From Trichobilharzia regenti (Eukaryota; Platyhelminthes; Trematoda; Strigeidida; Schistosomatidae): a stretch of 64,000 nt of DNA. Position 1 is the stretch's first letter. Every line of letters begins with the position of its first letter. A program made the translations under genes and the position numbers. The stretch is from positions 83,834,319-83,898,318 of the forward strand of contig OX235264.1 of NCBI GenBank assembly GCA_944472135.2. Direction: 5' to 3'. The notes beneath the pieces were generated by a model. The model saw only the letters and a program-made list of their open reading frames with translations. It ran no database searches and was not told where the DNA came from. This document shows positions 26,501 through 40,815 of this stretch, one piece after another.

Positions 26501-29500
26501 GTGAAATCCTGCAAGCAATCAAACACATTTCCTACGAAACCAATACTTGAGAATTATTCTGAGGCTCACTAGCGACTGACCTTATTCAGGCAGTCAACCT
26601 GGGGTTCTAGTGGGAAGCCTAGATCAGTAGGGTGCAGCAGGTTGAAGGTGAGTCAATAACCCGTCGAAGAAGATATTCAGGAGTGTTCACACTATGTTGT
26701 GAATTGGAAGAAGTCAGAATTCAAGGGCTGGCCATGGGATAGGTCGGGTCCCAGTGGCTTAATGGTCTACGAGCTCGCTAGCCTTGTAACCAGAAGGTCC
26801 TGGGTTCGAACTTTCTGTGGTGAGTATGTACTGATGAAGAGTCCCAAACTAGACAGACGAAACAGCTGTCGAGTACTCCTAGCTGGTTTTTCAATGGTTC
26901 TCTAACTGATGTCACCCCATTATGAAATCCTCCAGCCTATGAAAGGAAAATTCCTTTAAAGCCAATACTTGAAAAAATAACTTGTATTCCTCATTTGATT
27001 AACATTATTTCTATCTTAAGAGATGTGTATGATTAGGTGTGCATTATAGTAATTAGATACTGACAGTTAGAAAGGAAACAGCTTGGATGAATTCGTCAAA
27101 GAATAGTTGATAACAAATCATTATTTATCATCTAGTGTAATATATCAGACTAATCTATATATGATCTTCACATTTATATATTAGACAGGAGTACTAGTTT
27201 ATTCAGAGAATGCCTCAAAATACCAACTATTGTTTACTATTTTCTGAAAGTATGCATAACTAAAATGCCTTCAGTATAGAAGTGTGCAGTCTACGAGTTA
27301 CGAAAAAAAGATAAAGTAAACCAGTCAGTGTGTTACATTAGAAATTAACTGATCATTTTCCTCATATTGATCAAATACTTACATTTAGGAATAAACCAAG
27401 TTTTGTACGCTGTATTAAACCAAATATGAAAAAGGAACCAATGGTATTCGATGATGCTATTGTTATGGATCAACTTCGCTACGGTGGTGTATTAGAAACT
27501 GTAAGAATCAGAAAATCTGGCTTTCCTGTTCGTGTCAGTTATCAGTATTTTATTGAACGGTAAGCTATTTCTACGTATGAAATGAACTATAAATATGTTT
27601 TTCTTTTGATAACAAAAGTAGGATGTTTGTATGCACAGAAGGCATCTGAAATCTAGTAAGATAATTTCAATTTTCCTTGATTCACCTGAATTTTTAAGTA
27701 TTCATATTTATTGGAGTGTTAATGCAGTCTCCCTGATCAAGACGTATAACTTAAGACTGATGTGGTTTCACTAACCAGAAGCAAATACCCAGTAAAGTAC
27801 TTTTAGAAGTTCAAGACTAAAGTGAAAACACAACAAGGAGTTTCAGCATCCACTGGTTGCTGCTACACAAAAAAGCTTTGTTTCCGGTATACAGTGATTG
27901 ATTATGTAACTGTTATCGGTATACACGTGTGTCAACTAAAGGCGAAATCAGTGAAATTGTATTATTTGCTTTGTAAGTTATGCCATTGATAAATGTCTTT
28001 AGTACGATTTTGGTCACAGAAGTCAACTTGGATAGAGTTGATAAATTTTGAGTGAGGCACCAACTCTTAGGGCGTAACAAAATGAAAAAAAGCCACTTAC
28101 TCTGAAGCGTAGTTTTCGTTTCAGATCTATAGATACAATTCAGATGCTGATATTGTTCTTGTATTCGAAGCGTTTAACAACTATTCAACAAAATCTTAAC
28201 ACTTTCAAAATGTAGGTTCAGTTTGAACAACAAATTAATCGATAAAGTGATGTTTCTTTTCACGGGCGAAATGTCAGAACAATCCATAAATTGTATGAAC
28301 TATACTGCCACTCTTCATGAGTCATAGAAACAGAATTTTATGGCTGAAGGTAATGAAACTTATTAGCATCACATTAACTCAAAGGTGGAGGCGATTCAGT
28401 TTACTTATGATGAATTGGAAAGTCAGAAAGGGGAGCTTCCAATGTTAGATTGCAGCGTAAAAAGGAAAGAAGATGGGAAGTTAAACACTAGTGTTTACAG
28501 GAAACCCACACATTCAAACAGATATTTGGACTTCCGATCATCCCATCCTTTGTCAGTAAAAATAGGATTGGTGAAATGTTTAAGTGACAGAGCACAAAAA
28601 CTAAGTAGTACCAAGGAAAATCTGAGACAGGAAGTGATACACATAAAAGAAGCCTTGAAACTTAATAGTTACCCGGATAAATTAGTCAGGAAATATGTAA
28701 GGAAACGTAAAATTAAGATAAATAATGATAGTAGTGATAGTGATAATAATAATAGTAATAATAATAATATCTAAATCATCAGTAGTAATTCCTTACAAGG
28801 AAGGAACCTCGGAAACTTTACGCAGAATTCTTAACAAGGTAGGAATAAAAGTGGCTGGCATTCAAACCCACAAACTCTATTAGAAACAAGCTTTGTCGGT
28901 TAAAAGATCCTGTGGAGCCTATAAAACAAAACACTTTAGTTTATCTAATACCCTGCTTGCAATGATTGTCAGGTCAAATACATAGGTTAAACTAGTAGAA
29001 CAGGGGCAGTCACACTAGCCGAACATAAAAACCTAGCAAAATCTAGATTGGTTGACCCAAATAAGATAAGAAATCTAGAGAATAGTCCAGCCATAGCATT
29101 ACATGCAATTACACATAACATGGCCTTACACTGTGATGGGGTAAAATGACAATTTTAAAATCTAATGTCACAGGAAGAATGGAGGGAGAGATTAATAACA
29201 GAAGCTTTGTTTATCGAATCAACTGAGAGGGAATATGTGTAATAGGGATGATTCAACACCTGTCCACCCAGATATCTGGAAAATTCTACTACCCCAACGA
29301 CGACAAATAATAGAAAACAAAGAAAACTATAAAACTTAAGTTTCGAAGTCGTGTGATTATAATTGATATGATTATGAACAATAAATTTTGTTCGAAACGT
29401 CATCCAGTAAATACTAATACTGTTTCACTGTGTGATATATCTAATAAACAAATTAATATGGAATTACTTACTACCACAGTGCCCAAGTTTTACACATATA

Positions 29501-32500
29501 CTTATTAGCACTAAGTTTATACGTGTAATTCAAATCGAATGCAGATACGTTTTCATTACTTAATAACTTTCTCACTTTGTTTCAATGAACTGCATGACAT
29601 ATTCCCTATTTTATGGTGTGGACTTTAAAAGACATCAGTTTTCTGGTGTTTATTTATTACATTCTCCCATTGCTTATCTCATTGCATAGCTGACAAAAAT
29701 GTAGGCTATTTTGAACATTTCATAAGCGCAAACCTGAAGGAAACTCAATTTGCTTTACTTATAAGTATTTCGTCTTTTTTTTTATTTCTAATATCCTACA
29801 GATACTCATTTCTTCTTAACCATGAGAAGAGAATACAACTGAAAAGAATAACAGATTCACGTGAAGCAGTCGCTTGGATATTAATGAATATAACTATCCC
29901 ATTTGGTAATCAGGCACCAATTCAAAAATGTGTTGACTATGAATTCGGCAAGACTAAATTATTCCTACGGAATCAATTAGCTGTTAATTTAGAATCTCTT
30001 CGTACAATTAAAGAATTGTGTGCTGCTCGAACAATTCAGAGAGCTTGGAGACGCCGAGATAATGGTTTAATTGAAAGAGCACGTCGTAATGCAGCTAGAG
30101 TTATTCAAGCTTGGTATAGAGGATATTTAACAAGGTGAGTTCTGCGCAGAAAAAAGATTATTATAGGCAAAAGTTGTTTTAGTTTTCAGTTTTTTTTAAA
30201 TTGTATTATCTTCAATTCTCACCCCCTATTAAATTTCTATCCCTTAGTACCAATGCTGTCGACTTGACTCTCCCTCAATTTTAGTTGACTTCTACTCAAT
30301 CCCATCAGTTATGTTACATCCTTCAACTTATTTAATTAGTTTTCGAGTATTGGTTTTGTAGGGATTTGGTTTGATTGCATGGAGGATTTAATCATGAGCT
30401 GACATCAGTTAGAGAACCGCTGGAAAACCTGGGAGTACTGGATAGCTGTTTCGTCAGCCTAGTTTGGGACTCTTCAGCAGTACGCACCCACCGGGATTCG
30501 AACCCAGGACCTTCTGATTACAAGGCGACCTCGTAGACCATTGAGCCACTGGGACCCGATTCAATGGTCCTTGAATTCTAACTTCTGCCAATTCACGATA
30601 TAGCGCAACCACTTCGCAATGTCTTCTTCGATAAGTTACTGCCTCATCTTCAACCTGCTGTACCCTACTAGTCACGGCTTTCCACTAGAACCCCAGGTTA
30701 ACTGCCTGAATAGGGCCAGTCACTAGTGAGCATCAGATTATATTTTAGTTTCTACTCGATTAAGGATTTTTACATTGTGTAGTTGATAAAGCAATACGAA
30801 GACGTCATTTGTCTGAATCGTGTAATGTATTTGGGCAACACATTTCGAATAATCTGATCACACACGAACTTGTTTTAGGAATATATATTATTAATTTCAT
30901 ATATATTTTTGTGACAAGTCCGTGTGTGATCAGATTGTTCGAAATGTGTTTCGCAAATACATTACACGATTCAGACAAATGACGTCTTCTTATCGCTTTA
31001 TCTAAATTCTAAAGGGAACTAATTGTTTTAAATTGTGTAGTTGGCTACCTAAAATTTAACAAATCTGATGACACATCTTTGTAGGTATTCCTCTTGTTGC
31101 TAAGAGAATTTAATATGTATATGTGTGATTGTACGGCCTGTGAATGATATCACTGGGAGAAGTAACTCTTTGCTGAACGTTTTAGCTTTTTATTTGACTC
31201 ACTGAATGATGTAAATAATTAGAAACCAGTAAACAAAATCACCAACAAGAAACTATGGGCACAAACAAACAAAACAATAACCAATCGCCAACCAACAAAT
31301 ATGCAGGAGAAAGTGGAGATGGATTGGACACTCGTGGCTGAGGAGACCGGTGGGTGACATCGCGCGCGCGTCAGGCCGTTGCTCGAGTGGAACCCGAAAG
31401 GGAAGCGGCGAGTGGGCAGTCAGTGCAAGGGTGACATGGAGGAGATCGTGTGAAGAGGAGTTGGTTGAAACAGTATGGACTAACATGGATGTAGGTGAAA
31501 AGTAAGCACAGCAGAAGATAGAAACAAGTGGAGACGTGCAATTAAAGCCATATGTTCCACTAGGAACCCGAAGGATTAATAATAATAAACAATTCGTGCT
31601 GGCTAACTAACTACGAGTAATTTCAATGCCGAATGCCCAATTCCAACTATTCACATCAGTCAGTAATATATATACCATCTTGCTTATTTGCTTAGGTTCT
31701 GGATTACTATAAACAGATGAGTCATTATGTGATACAATTCTTCCCTAGATTTATTGGTACTTTCTGCCTTGAATTAGGTATCTTGTGTGCAAACACAATC
31801 CACTTTCTATGTGAAAAATATTTTTTAACAGACATTGTGAAGATGACTTTTTCTCATCTGAATATAATTCCAAGTAAAATGATCAATATAGTGACGATAA
31901 TAATAGTATTTATTGTTACATTTATTGCTTTAATAATAATACAGCACAGAAGGGTACACATTTTATGTATAGAAACAAAAATAAACTGATAGACAATCAG
32001 GCATATAAAATCATACAGACGAATCAATAATATTTTTATAACTTTTATGCAGTGTAATAATGTTGGTAAAAAAAGATTTTATTTCTGAAGTTTAGGAATG
32101 TGTCTTGTTATCAGTATAATTCTATACTAATTTGTTTGTAAATTTAAAGTGATTTGTATTGAACACCTATACACACACACAAAGACAAACAGAAAAACTT
32201 TCACACACTACGCACACACACACACTATTATTTTGCAGCGTTTTTATACCATAGTATAATAAGCGTGATTGAGAAGGAAGAGGCGGAAAAACAGAGAAAT
32301 AAGTGAAAGTTACTTCACTCTTTTAGTAGGCAGTGTAAGCGTGGATTGATGAAAAAAAAATATTCAAGTAGGGATTCGGTTGATTGGTTACAGGATTTCA
32401 TCATGAGCTGACATTGGTTAGAGAACCATTGGAAAACCAGTTGGAAGTACTGGACAGCTATTTCGTCAGCTTAGTTTTGGACTCTTCAGCAGTGCGCACC

Positions 32501-35500
32501 CACCTACAGGGTTTGAGCCCTGTACCTTCTTGTTACAAAGCCAGCGAGCTAGCTCGTAGACCATTGAGCCACTGAGACCCGATCCCATGGCCCATGAATT
32601 AAAATGGATGATTTCTATGCAGTGTAATTGAACTGACAAACTAACTCTTGAAAATCAGTCTGATGCTTGCTAGTGACTAGCTACAGGACGTAGTTGCCTG
32701 GAGTGCTAGTGAAAAGTCGTGACCGCTGAGGTCCATCTGGTCGGGATTGAGGACAAATACTCACCAATGTGACACTGAGTGATGGTTGCATTAAAATCAT
32801 GGATCGATACAAGCTAGAATTTCTTGGGCCACTTATTTAGGTCCTAGTGACTAGATGGTCTGCTAGTTTCATTTGTAATGAAACGTCCTGGGTTTGAACC
32901 CCAATGATTGCGCACAGCCGATGATTCCCTAACTAGGACGTGTTAGTTGTCCGAAATTTCATGATTTTCGATAGTTCTCTAAGTGATATCAATCGGTCGT
33001 CAAACATCCAGTTACAGAAATAGAGAGATCCCTGAAAATATACACCTTGACTGCTATTAAAAGCAAAATTTAAAATAATAGAATTTGACATGTATCCCTA
33101 ACACGTTGATTTCAGTATGTTGTTTCCATTTTTTGATAACATACACTGATTCAGTAGATTGTCTTTCTTACTTTTATGCATATTCTGTTGAAAAATGGTG
33201 TTCAACAATGCCAAGAACCTGTTAATATCTTTTTCTTATGCAACTGAAGAAAAATAATCGAGTTTCATGAAAATTAAGGATCACTTAACGGTGGTCCATT
33301 TTAGATTGGAATTTGTTAGCGATTAGGTAACAAAATTACGATAGGAATTAACACCAGAACTTTATGATTTCGACTCATGCACGATACGATTCAGCTGGCA
33401 TGTCAGAATTCATTAGTCGGTGAATTCTAATTCTACTGCATATTTTAAGGTACGATGATCTTTCAGCTGTTGGATGTTTTTGTTTAGTTTCCCTGGTTTT
33501 CTCATATTGTCTGTAGTGTTTTATACACAGCATTGTTACGTCTCAACTGTGCTATATAGTTTGGAGCTTCAGTGTGCAAACATTCTGTCAGATAATGATT
33601 ATCCATGGGATCCAGAATGTGCATTTTATTCTATCCGTTACTCAGATATATAATTAAAGTTCAAGATAACAGTTTAAACAGACAACAGTCGATATCTTTG
33701 AAAAAAAACTACTTCTCATTACACTAGTTGACAATGATGTGGAATTTGGGATGGCGGGGTAGAGTGTCTTATAGAAAATACTACCACTTATTTGATTACA
33801 AGCTACAACCTATAACTAGGAAAGTGGCATAGAAATGGGATTGAGAACAACATCGATGCTTTTTGTTAATAATAATTCATCAATTTCAGTTATTTTAAAT
33901 TCGTGAATTGTCTGATTTGAATATGAACTTGTTCAAACCACATATTGCACAATCTAGGCGTTCCTATTAATTCCCCTGGCAAAGAAAATAACTATTGGCA
34001 GGAATAAAGCCTTAATGCATGTTTACTTTCTACTCTTCTGTTTCAGACGTACTCATGCTGATGTTGTAGAATATTTATCAAATAGAAACAAGGTGAGATA
34101 TTCATTCGGTTTTGAAATTCTCAGGTTAAACTGGACTACTGATCATATATATATATATCCTTAATAGTTAGTTGTACAGCGAATACATATTAGGTAGGGG
34201 CTAGGTATTTAACTCGGGAACATTATCCACCTTGGCTGCAAAACCGTGACACTCGTTCAATCAGAAGTGCTACAATCAAACACTGCATTAGCATCTGTCA
34301 TAATATCTTAACCGACTAATCGTTCAGATTTATTTACAAAGATCCAAGAAAAATAATAAAAGTAGAATACTTCTGACCATTATGTAATGCAAAAGGCGGA
34401 ATTATTTGTCCAAAAGAAACTCATCTTTGTTGGCTTAATCATTGAGAATTATTATTATTGCTTCCATTAGTTACTAGAGGAACATAGGGCTTCAGCCGCG
34501 CGTCTCCATTGCCTTCTATTTTCTGCCAACTTATTCACCCCGCTCCAAGTCTGCCTACATGCTTTCATCTCCTCCTCATATGACCTCCTCCAAGTTACCC
34601 TTGGACGACCAACTCACCGCTTCCCATTCGAGTCCCACTTGGTGGCCTGGCGTGTGATGTCACTTGATGGTTTTCTCAGAGTATGGTTAATCCATCTCCA
34701 TTTCTTCCTGCTTATATCTTGCACAATCGGTTCCTGGTCGGTTCGCTCCCAGAGATCCCTGTTGCTGATGCTTTCCTGGCTGGCCATCTGATCTTGAGTG
34801 GTATTGAGCGAAGATAGCTGTCGATGAAGGTCTGTAGTTTGTTTAAGGTGCTCTGAATGACACACCAAGTCTGTGATCTGTATAGTAGCACTGACTTTAC
34901 ACTGGAGTTGAAAATCCAGATCTTGTTTTTTATTAGGAATTGTAACCACTGTCAAAAAATGGTAGATGCAGTGTTTCTTTACCAATTAGAAAATGAATAT
35001 GAAATCCATTTTTTAATTTACACAGTTTTGTTTCTTTGTTAATGCACTAGACAAAAGCGTTTAGTAAAACACAACTTTAGATATTATTCATCATTTCAGC
35101 TGTCTTCATTTAGTTAAAATGAATAGGTTCAATGATATTCTAATTGATAACAGTTTCGTGGACCTATTTACCACTGATTAGATGCTAGAGACGACGTAAT
35201 AGTTATCGGATGTATTAGTTGGTTTATTTTAAAGATTATTAATACCTGTAGATGAGGATTCCGATAGCTTTTAATAACATAATAATAGTGTAACATCAGA
35301 AGACAAAGGCGAGGCAACAGATTATTTATTGAGAAAATTGAGAGGTATTTATAGATTTTTAAGTATATTATTGTCAGTGGCGAAGCAACATCTGGCTGGT
35401 TGTTTTCTTGCTGAAGGTTACTCTGTAGTGCATGTAACCGTTTCTTAGAAAGTTAAGCCATATCTCTACGATTTGTATTTACACACGTCAAGTTTGCTAT

Positions 35501-38500
35501 GATTGGTTGGTAAGTTCCTCAAGGTTAAGCTTTGTTATTGTTCTTCTCATGACCCCGATTCGGGACGTAACATTGGCGTAAACTGCTGTCTACGAATTCG
35601 GCTTGTTCGCAGCCAACTCTCACCACAATAGTGATAATGGTGACAATGATAACTTAGTGAAGCGAATTTGAAGCCTTTTTATTATTATTATTATCGTTTT
35701 CAAAGGTGAAATAAGAATTTCCTCCACAGAAATTAATGCTGTAACTGTGTTATCGAATAAAAAGGTAAGAAATGGTTATTCGGGAATAAAACAGGAAAGA
35801 GTAGACGGTAAATGGAAATCATCTTATTGACATCTAATGGTCGAGTGTAATAGAACATACTGAGGAAATAAAAGCCCATCTGGACAGATGTGAGACTTTT
35901 TCATCGAATTACAATTTATGACTTATTACTTGTCAAAGAAGTCATTGGAGAATTTTTACCGCCTTTGAGGCTAAAACTATATGGAAGGCTAGAACAATAA
36001 AGATAGGAGATTTCAATCCTGTAGTTATTATTGTTCGACTAGGAACACTTTCATTTCTTAGGCAATTTAGTACGATAAATCAAGATGTGACTTGACTGTT
36101 TATAAGTAAATAATTTCTCATTTTTCCTTTAGGAGCAACCGGTCAGTGTACCACCAGAAGTAAGTTGATTAAATTTTTAATTTCATGGATGTATTTCTTC
36201 ATAATTAGTCATTTGAACCATGTTAATTCAAGTAATTTCGAGTTCCAGACTCGTTTCCTTTTGAAGATCTAGAATATCTAGGTCACAAAATGTAATCTGC
36301 TTGAAACCATAATCCAGAACCATGAAAGTATGCAAATTAGCAAAATGGTATGGTGTTTGAAACACTTTGATCTGGTTGCTAAGTATTACTAGTTGATGTG
36401 ATTATTTGTAAGTACTCATACTAATCAATAAAAAAGACTGACTGTCAAGTCTCTTGAAGAGAGAGGAGTAAATACCTTTCCAAATTTCACTCATTTGATC
36501 AATCCTCCTTTAAAAACCCACTTATTCATAAGTTACGAAAGTTATATAAAGCTTATGAGGATTAATTTTTGTTCTTACCCTTACCTTAAAATTCAGCTTC
36601 AAAATACCCGCTAGAACAATTTTACTGCATTCACTCAATACAGCTGACAATTACACAGAGTTACTTGCTGGACATACATTGCAATATTTTAGATTATGCC
36701 GAATAGTTGAGGTTTATATAGAATTGTTATTAGGGTGTAGCTGGTGTACTGTGTGCAGTTCTTAGTATTTTTTTACCTTGTACTCAAAATATCCATTATG
36801 GATGTCTAGTATGGTCTATACAGTGTGTTGTCAATTTTGCGTGTTAGTTGTTCTAACAATGAGGATAGAGTGAAATATTTGCTTCCTTGTCAAAATTCAT
36901 CTCTGTCTTAGCTGAACTGCTGTGCTTATCTGACACATTCATCTGAAATCCTCGGTTATCTGCCATGCACATAGTCCGAAGTTCGATACCCTGCCGACGC
37001 ACATCTGATCACTATGATCGGCCTGCAAAATTCGGGCTACCGATATCCATACTGAAAATTCCATACTTGTACCAAAAATATAGTGTGGAATTAAGCCGTA
37101 ATAAAAAAAAATGGATAACACAGCAAGTTCAAAGTAAAAGCAAATAATTTCCGAACACACAGAAACAGTTTAAGCCTTTTTATGAGTAAGGCTTCAGTCG
37201 ATTTAAGTGTGTGTGTGTGACCTGTTTTATACATGTCTTAAAAACTACTGAAATCAATTTCTTGACGTGTCTCTGGAATGTGATTTGCCATAGACGACAC
37301 TGGAAATCTATTTTCGGGACTAATTGACTTAAGGGATTTTATCGGTTCTTGCGACCATTTAGGGATGTGTTCTGTAGCCCTGACCTGCAAGGGTCGATAA
37401 GTCCTTCCATATATATATATATATAAATTAGTAAACACAGAGGGATGTGACAGTATCGCTTCGATGCCGTGAGGGTTTACAGGACAACATAAATCTCGTC
37501 TTCTCTATGCTTAGCTTACACTAACCTCTGGACACATTCAGAATTGAAAGCACATGTAAAGTGTTTAATTTTCTAGAGTTTTTGCTTGATTAACTTATCT
37601 CCTCATATCTGAAATACATATCACAATGATATAAAATCATGTAGACAAATCGAAATAACAATGTAGTATCTGAAAAAGAGAGTTCATCCACTAAGAATAT
37701 CACAGGAAGAAAAAAGAGGATTAGAATGAGTAGATTAATAGAAGCAGACTGCAATAATCAATAAACATGTTGGATTACTAGACAATAGAGAATAAATGTT
37801 GAAAACGTCGATGATATATTATCTATTTGTCTACAGCAATGTAATTCCTTGAGTGTATAGGTTAAATTCTATTACAGTCGATAATTTGATATATAATTAC
37901 TGATACGAAGAAACGTTGAGTAAATATTTTATTCACTTTTGTAATTTCTTGTATTACTGAGCTAAATACTCCGAACGATCTGTTCATCATTTATTAACTG
38001 ATGATCGTAATTAAAGTAATGATAATTTTTTTATTTTCTGTGACTTGTTTTTTGTAATTTCTGCATTTTTTAGGAAATACAGAAAAGTGGAAAACCTGTA
38101 AAATCGTTAACTGAATACGAAATAAAACGTTTAGAAGTTCCCGGTGATTTAGCCTACATTTTAGAACATCGAAGTATAAGTTAGTAAAATTGCAGAATTT
38201 TACATTTAATTTCATAACTAAAATATTCTACATGTAATTTAATATTTGATGCCATTAATTTTATTTCATTTCAGAAGTATTTAAATTGAGTAGTTTAATT
38301 ATATTTGATAATATTTATATCATTTAAAAGATTTTAAATACAGTCTGTCTAATTGTACTTTAATTAGGAGAGATGGTGACTTCTATCTCATTTTAAATGA
38401 TAAAGGTCTTTGTACACAGGATGAAAATAGAGTTCAACATTTTTGTAAGGAATGAAAGCTAATAAACTTACATAAGAGTTTTATCATTGTTAAGGATTCA

Positions 38501-40764
38501 CGGACTATTTTGTTAGATTTCACCACTACCATGCATTACTAAGAGAACCATTAGAAAATGCTAAGCACTATATAGCTCTTTTATTTTGTTTTCAAGAGCT
38601 TTGGTTATGCCTGTTCGTGACCCCAGAACTGTCAGAATTTAGGAGTACTAGGTTATGAAAGATATTTCCTACAATTCAACCTCAACCTTTGATGTGACAA
38701 TAGATACTCACTGATAATACTAAACGCCAGTTAACCTATATTTCCAGTTGTTGAAAGTAAAAATTCAAAAGCCATTGGATTCTAACTTACTGATTAAATA
38801 GTAGAACTCTGGCCTCAACATCTGACTGTCTCTTGAAACTACGCGTCGTGATATTTTTTCTCAGATATGGGCAGTTATTGGGAGAAAATTCTGGGCTATA
38901 GTTTCGGGGAGAATGGCATTGGTCAACGACGTGTTTCTATAGTACTCAAGAAACTTATATTCTCTCCTAAACTCGAGAATTTATCACCTAGATGTGGCGT
39001 TTAAGATCAATCAATTTACACTGTGTATAATATGTGTACTGCATGTAGAAATACCTCTTTTTCGTCTAAAAAGTTATCAAAACAATAATTAGTTCCCTGA
39101 AATGACCTGTAATTTATTCTACTTTAGTAGCTAAGTACTACTATTACTTGCGTCGATGGCACAGCGGTTAGGACTCTCGCCGACCATGCACATGGTCCGG
39201 GGTTCAATCCTCCACCGACGCACACCTGATATCAATGGTCGGCTTGAAAAATTTGGGCTACTGATATCCATGATGAAAATCCCATACTTGTACCAAAAAT
39301 ACAGTGTGGAATCAAGCCGTAATAAAAAAAATAAAATAAATAATACTTACTGTTTGGTAGGGCTTCAGTGGTACTAATTCCTCCGCCATCACATACAGTT
39401 AACTCTACGACCACCCACAAGCCTTAGTTTGCTACTCACATGATTTTCAACTTATCAGGCTTGGGCGTCCAACCCTTCGCTTCCTTTTTGGGTTTTATTT
39501 AAGAGCCTACCTTTAGTATGATGTCACTGAAAGGTATCTTCAGTGTATATCCAACTTAGCCGTTTCCTTCTTCATATTGTTGACTAACGAGTTTTTGCCT
39601 AATTAGCTGCACCACCGCAGTTCCTTGCTGCTTATCGTTTTCGGCTGTGTAATCATCAGTATCCAGCGAAGACAGCTGTTAATGAATGTCTACAGCCTTT
39701 GGCAAATGCTTTGGGTCACTCAGTAGGTCTCTGAGTGGATTCTAATAGTGAAAGCTACTACACATGACTGTATTTAACCACTTTTTACGTCTATAGGCTG
39801 TTGAGATATTTTTTTTCATACACTTTACCTTTTGAGCTGCTACCTGAGTTTGCAACAACTTATGAAGTTATTTCAAAATGGTTTGTTTGAAGTTCCAAAG
39901 TCAATGAATGTTACACATTAGGAGAATATAAGCTTCTGTATTAAGAGAGAACAAATTGGCATCCTCAATTAATCGATAAAAATATTCTCTTGACATTCTG
40001 ATTTCCATTCGTTTGATTGGACGCTAGTAACTAGTGTGATGCGTCTAGTCCTTTCTTTGATGCAGATTGAATTCTATCAGTCAGGTTTGCAATGTGGTTA
40101 CCATTCTAGGTGGCTCGCTATCAAGGTGCACTTTGAATTCTTGGTGTTAGATGGTTGGAGGCTATCGGCAGGAAGCCTTGGACCTAGGTTTCGTGGTAAT
40201 TGGCACTTGTTTAGCAAGGCGTATCTGCAACCTTGAAGGAACTCATTTCATTTCTGAGAGAAGGCTTCCTTCCGATTGCCTTCAATCACCTAACATTAAG
40301 ATTTTCATTCCATTTAATACATATCAAAAAGTGAGCGATTTTTATACTAAATTCTATTATTGCGTTTCTATATCTCAATAATATACTAAACTAGGTCAAG
40401 AATCTTGGCTTGAAATGCACAAAGTGGTTAAGCCTTCAAGCTGCATCCGTCGGTTTGCACCAAACTACGTTTCATCCTCCTGGCATAGCTACGGTAGACC
40501 AGTTTGGCGTGCTGCGCCCATTTCCCACCTGCTACAAGCATCTGGTTCATCGGTAAGATTTAATCATTTTTGTTTATTGACTTACCTTCTTACGTATAAT
40601 TTCATATTAAAGTTTGGAAATTTTTATAATTTACCTTAGTTTTCAAGTATCGAATACATTATATTCAGTAGTATATTGTTAAGCTATTTCCCAAGAATTA
40701 CATTTAAGTATTGCAAACATTGAAACGTTTTTCATTCTATAGTTTTTCCCTTTTGTAGAAAGAA

Positions 40765-40815
<51 letters not shown>

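Noticed and set aside
1184..30134. Assignment of the motor to class VII or X
   Set aside because: The [17 protein letters not shown], KKEPxxF and tail GWT...YVLD strings fit class XV better; the final test is a phylogeny.
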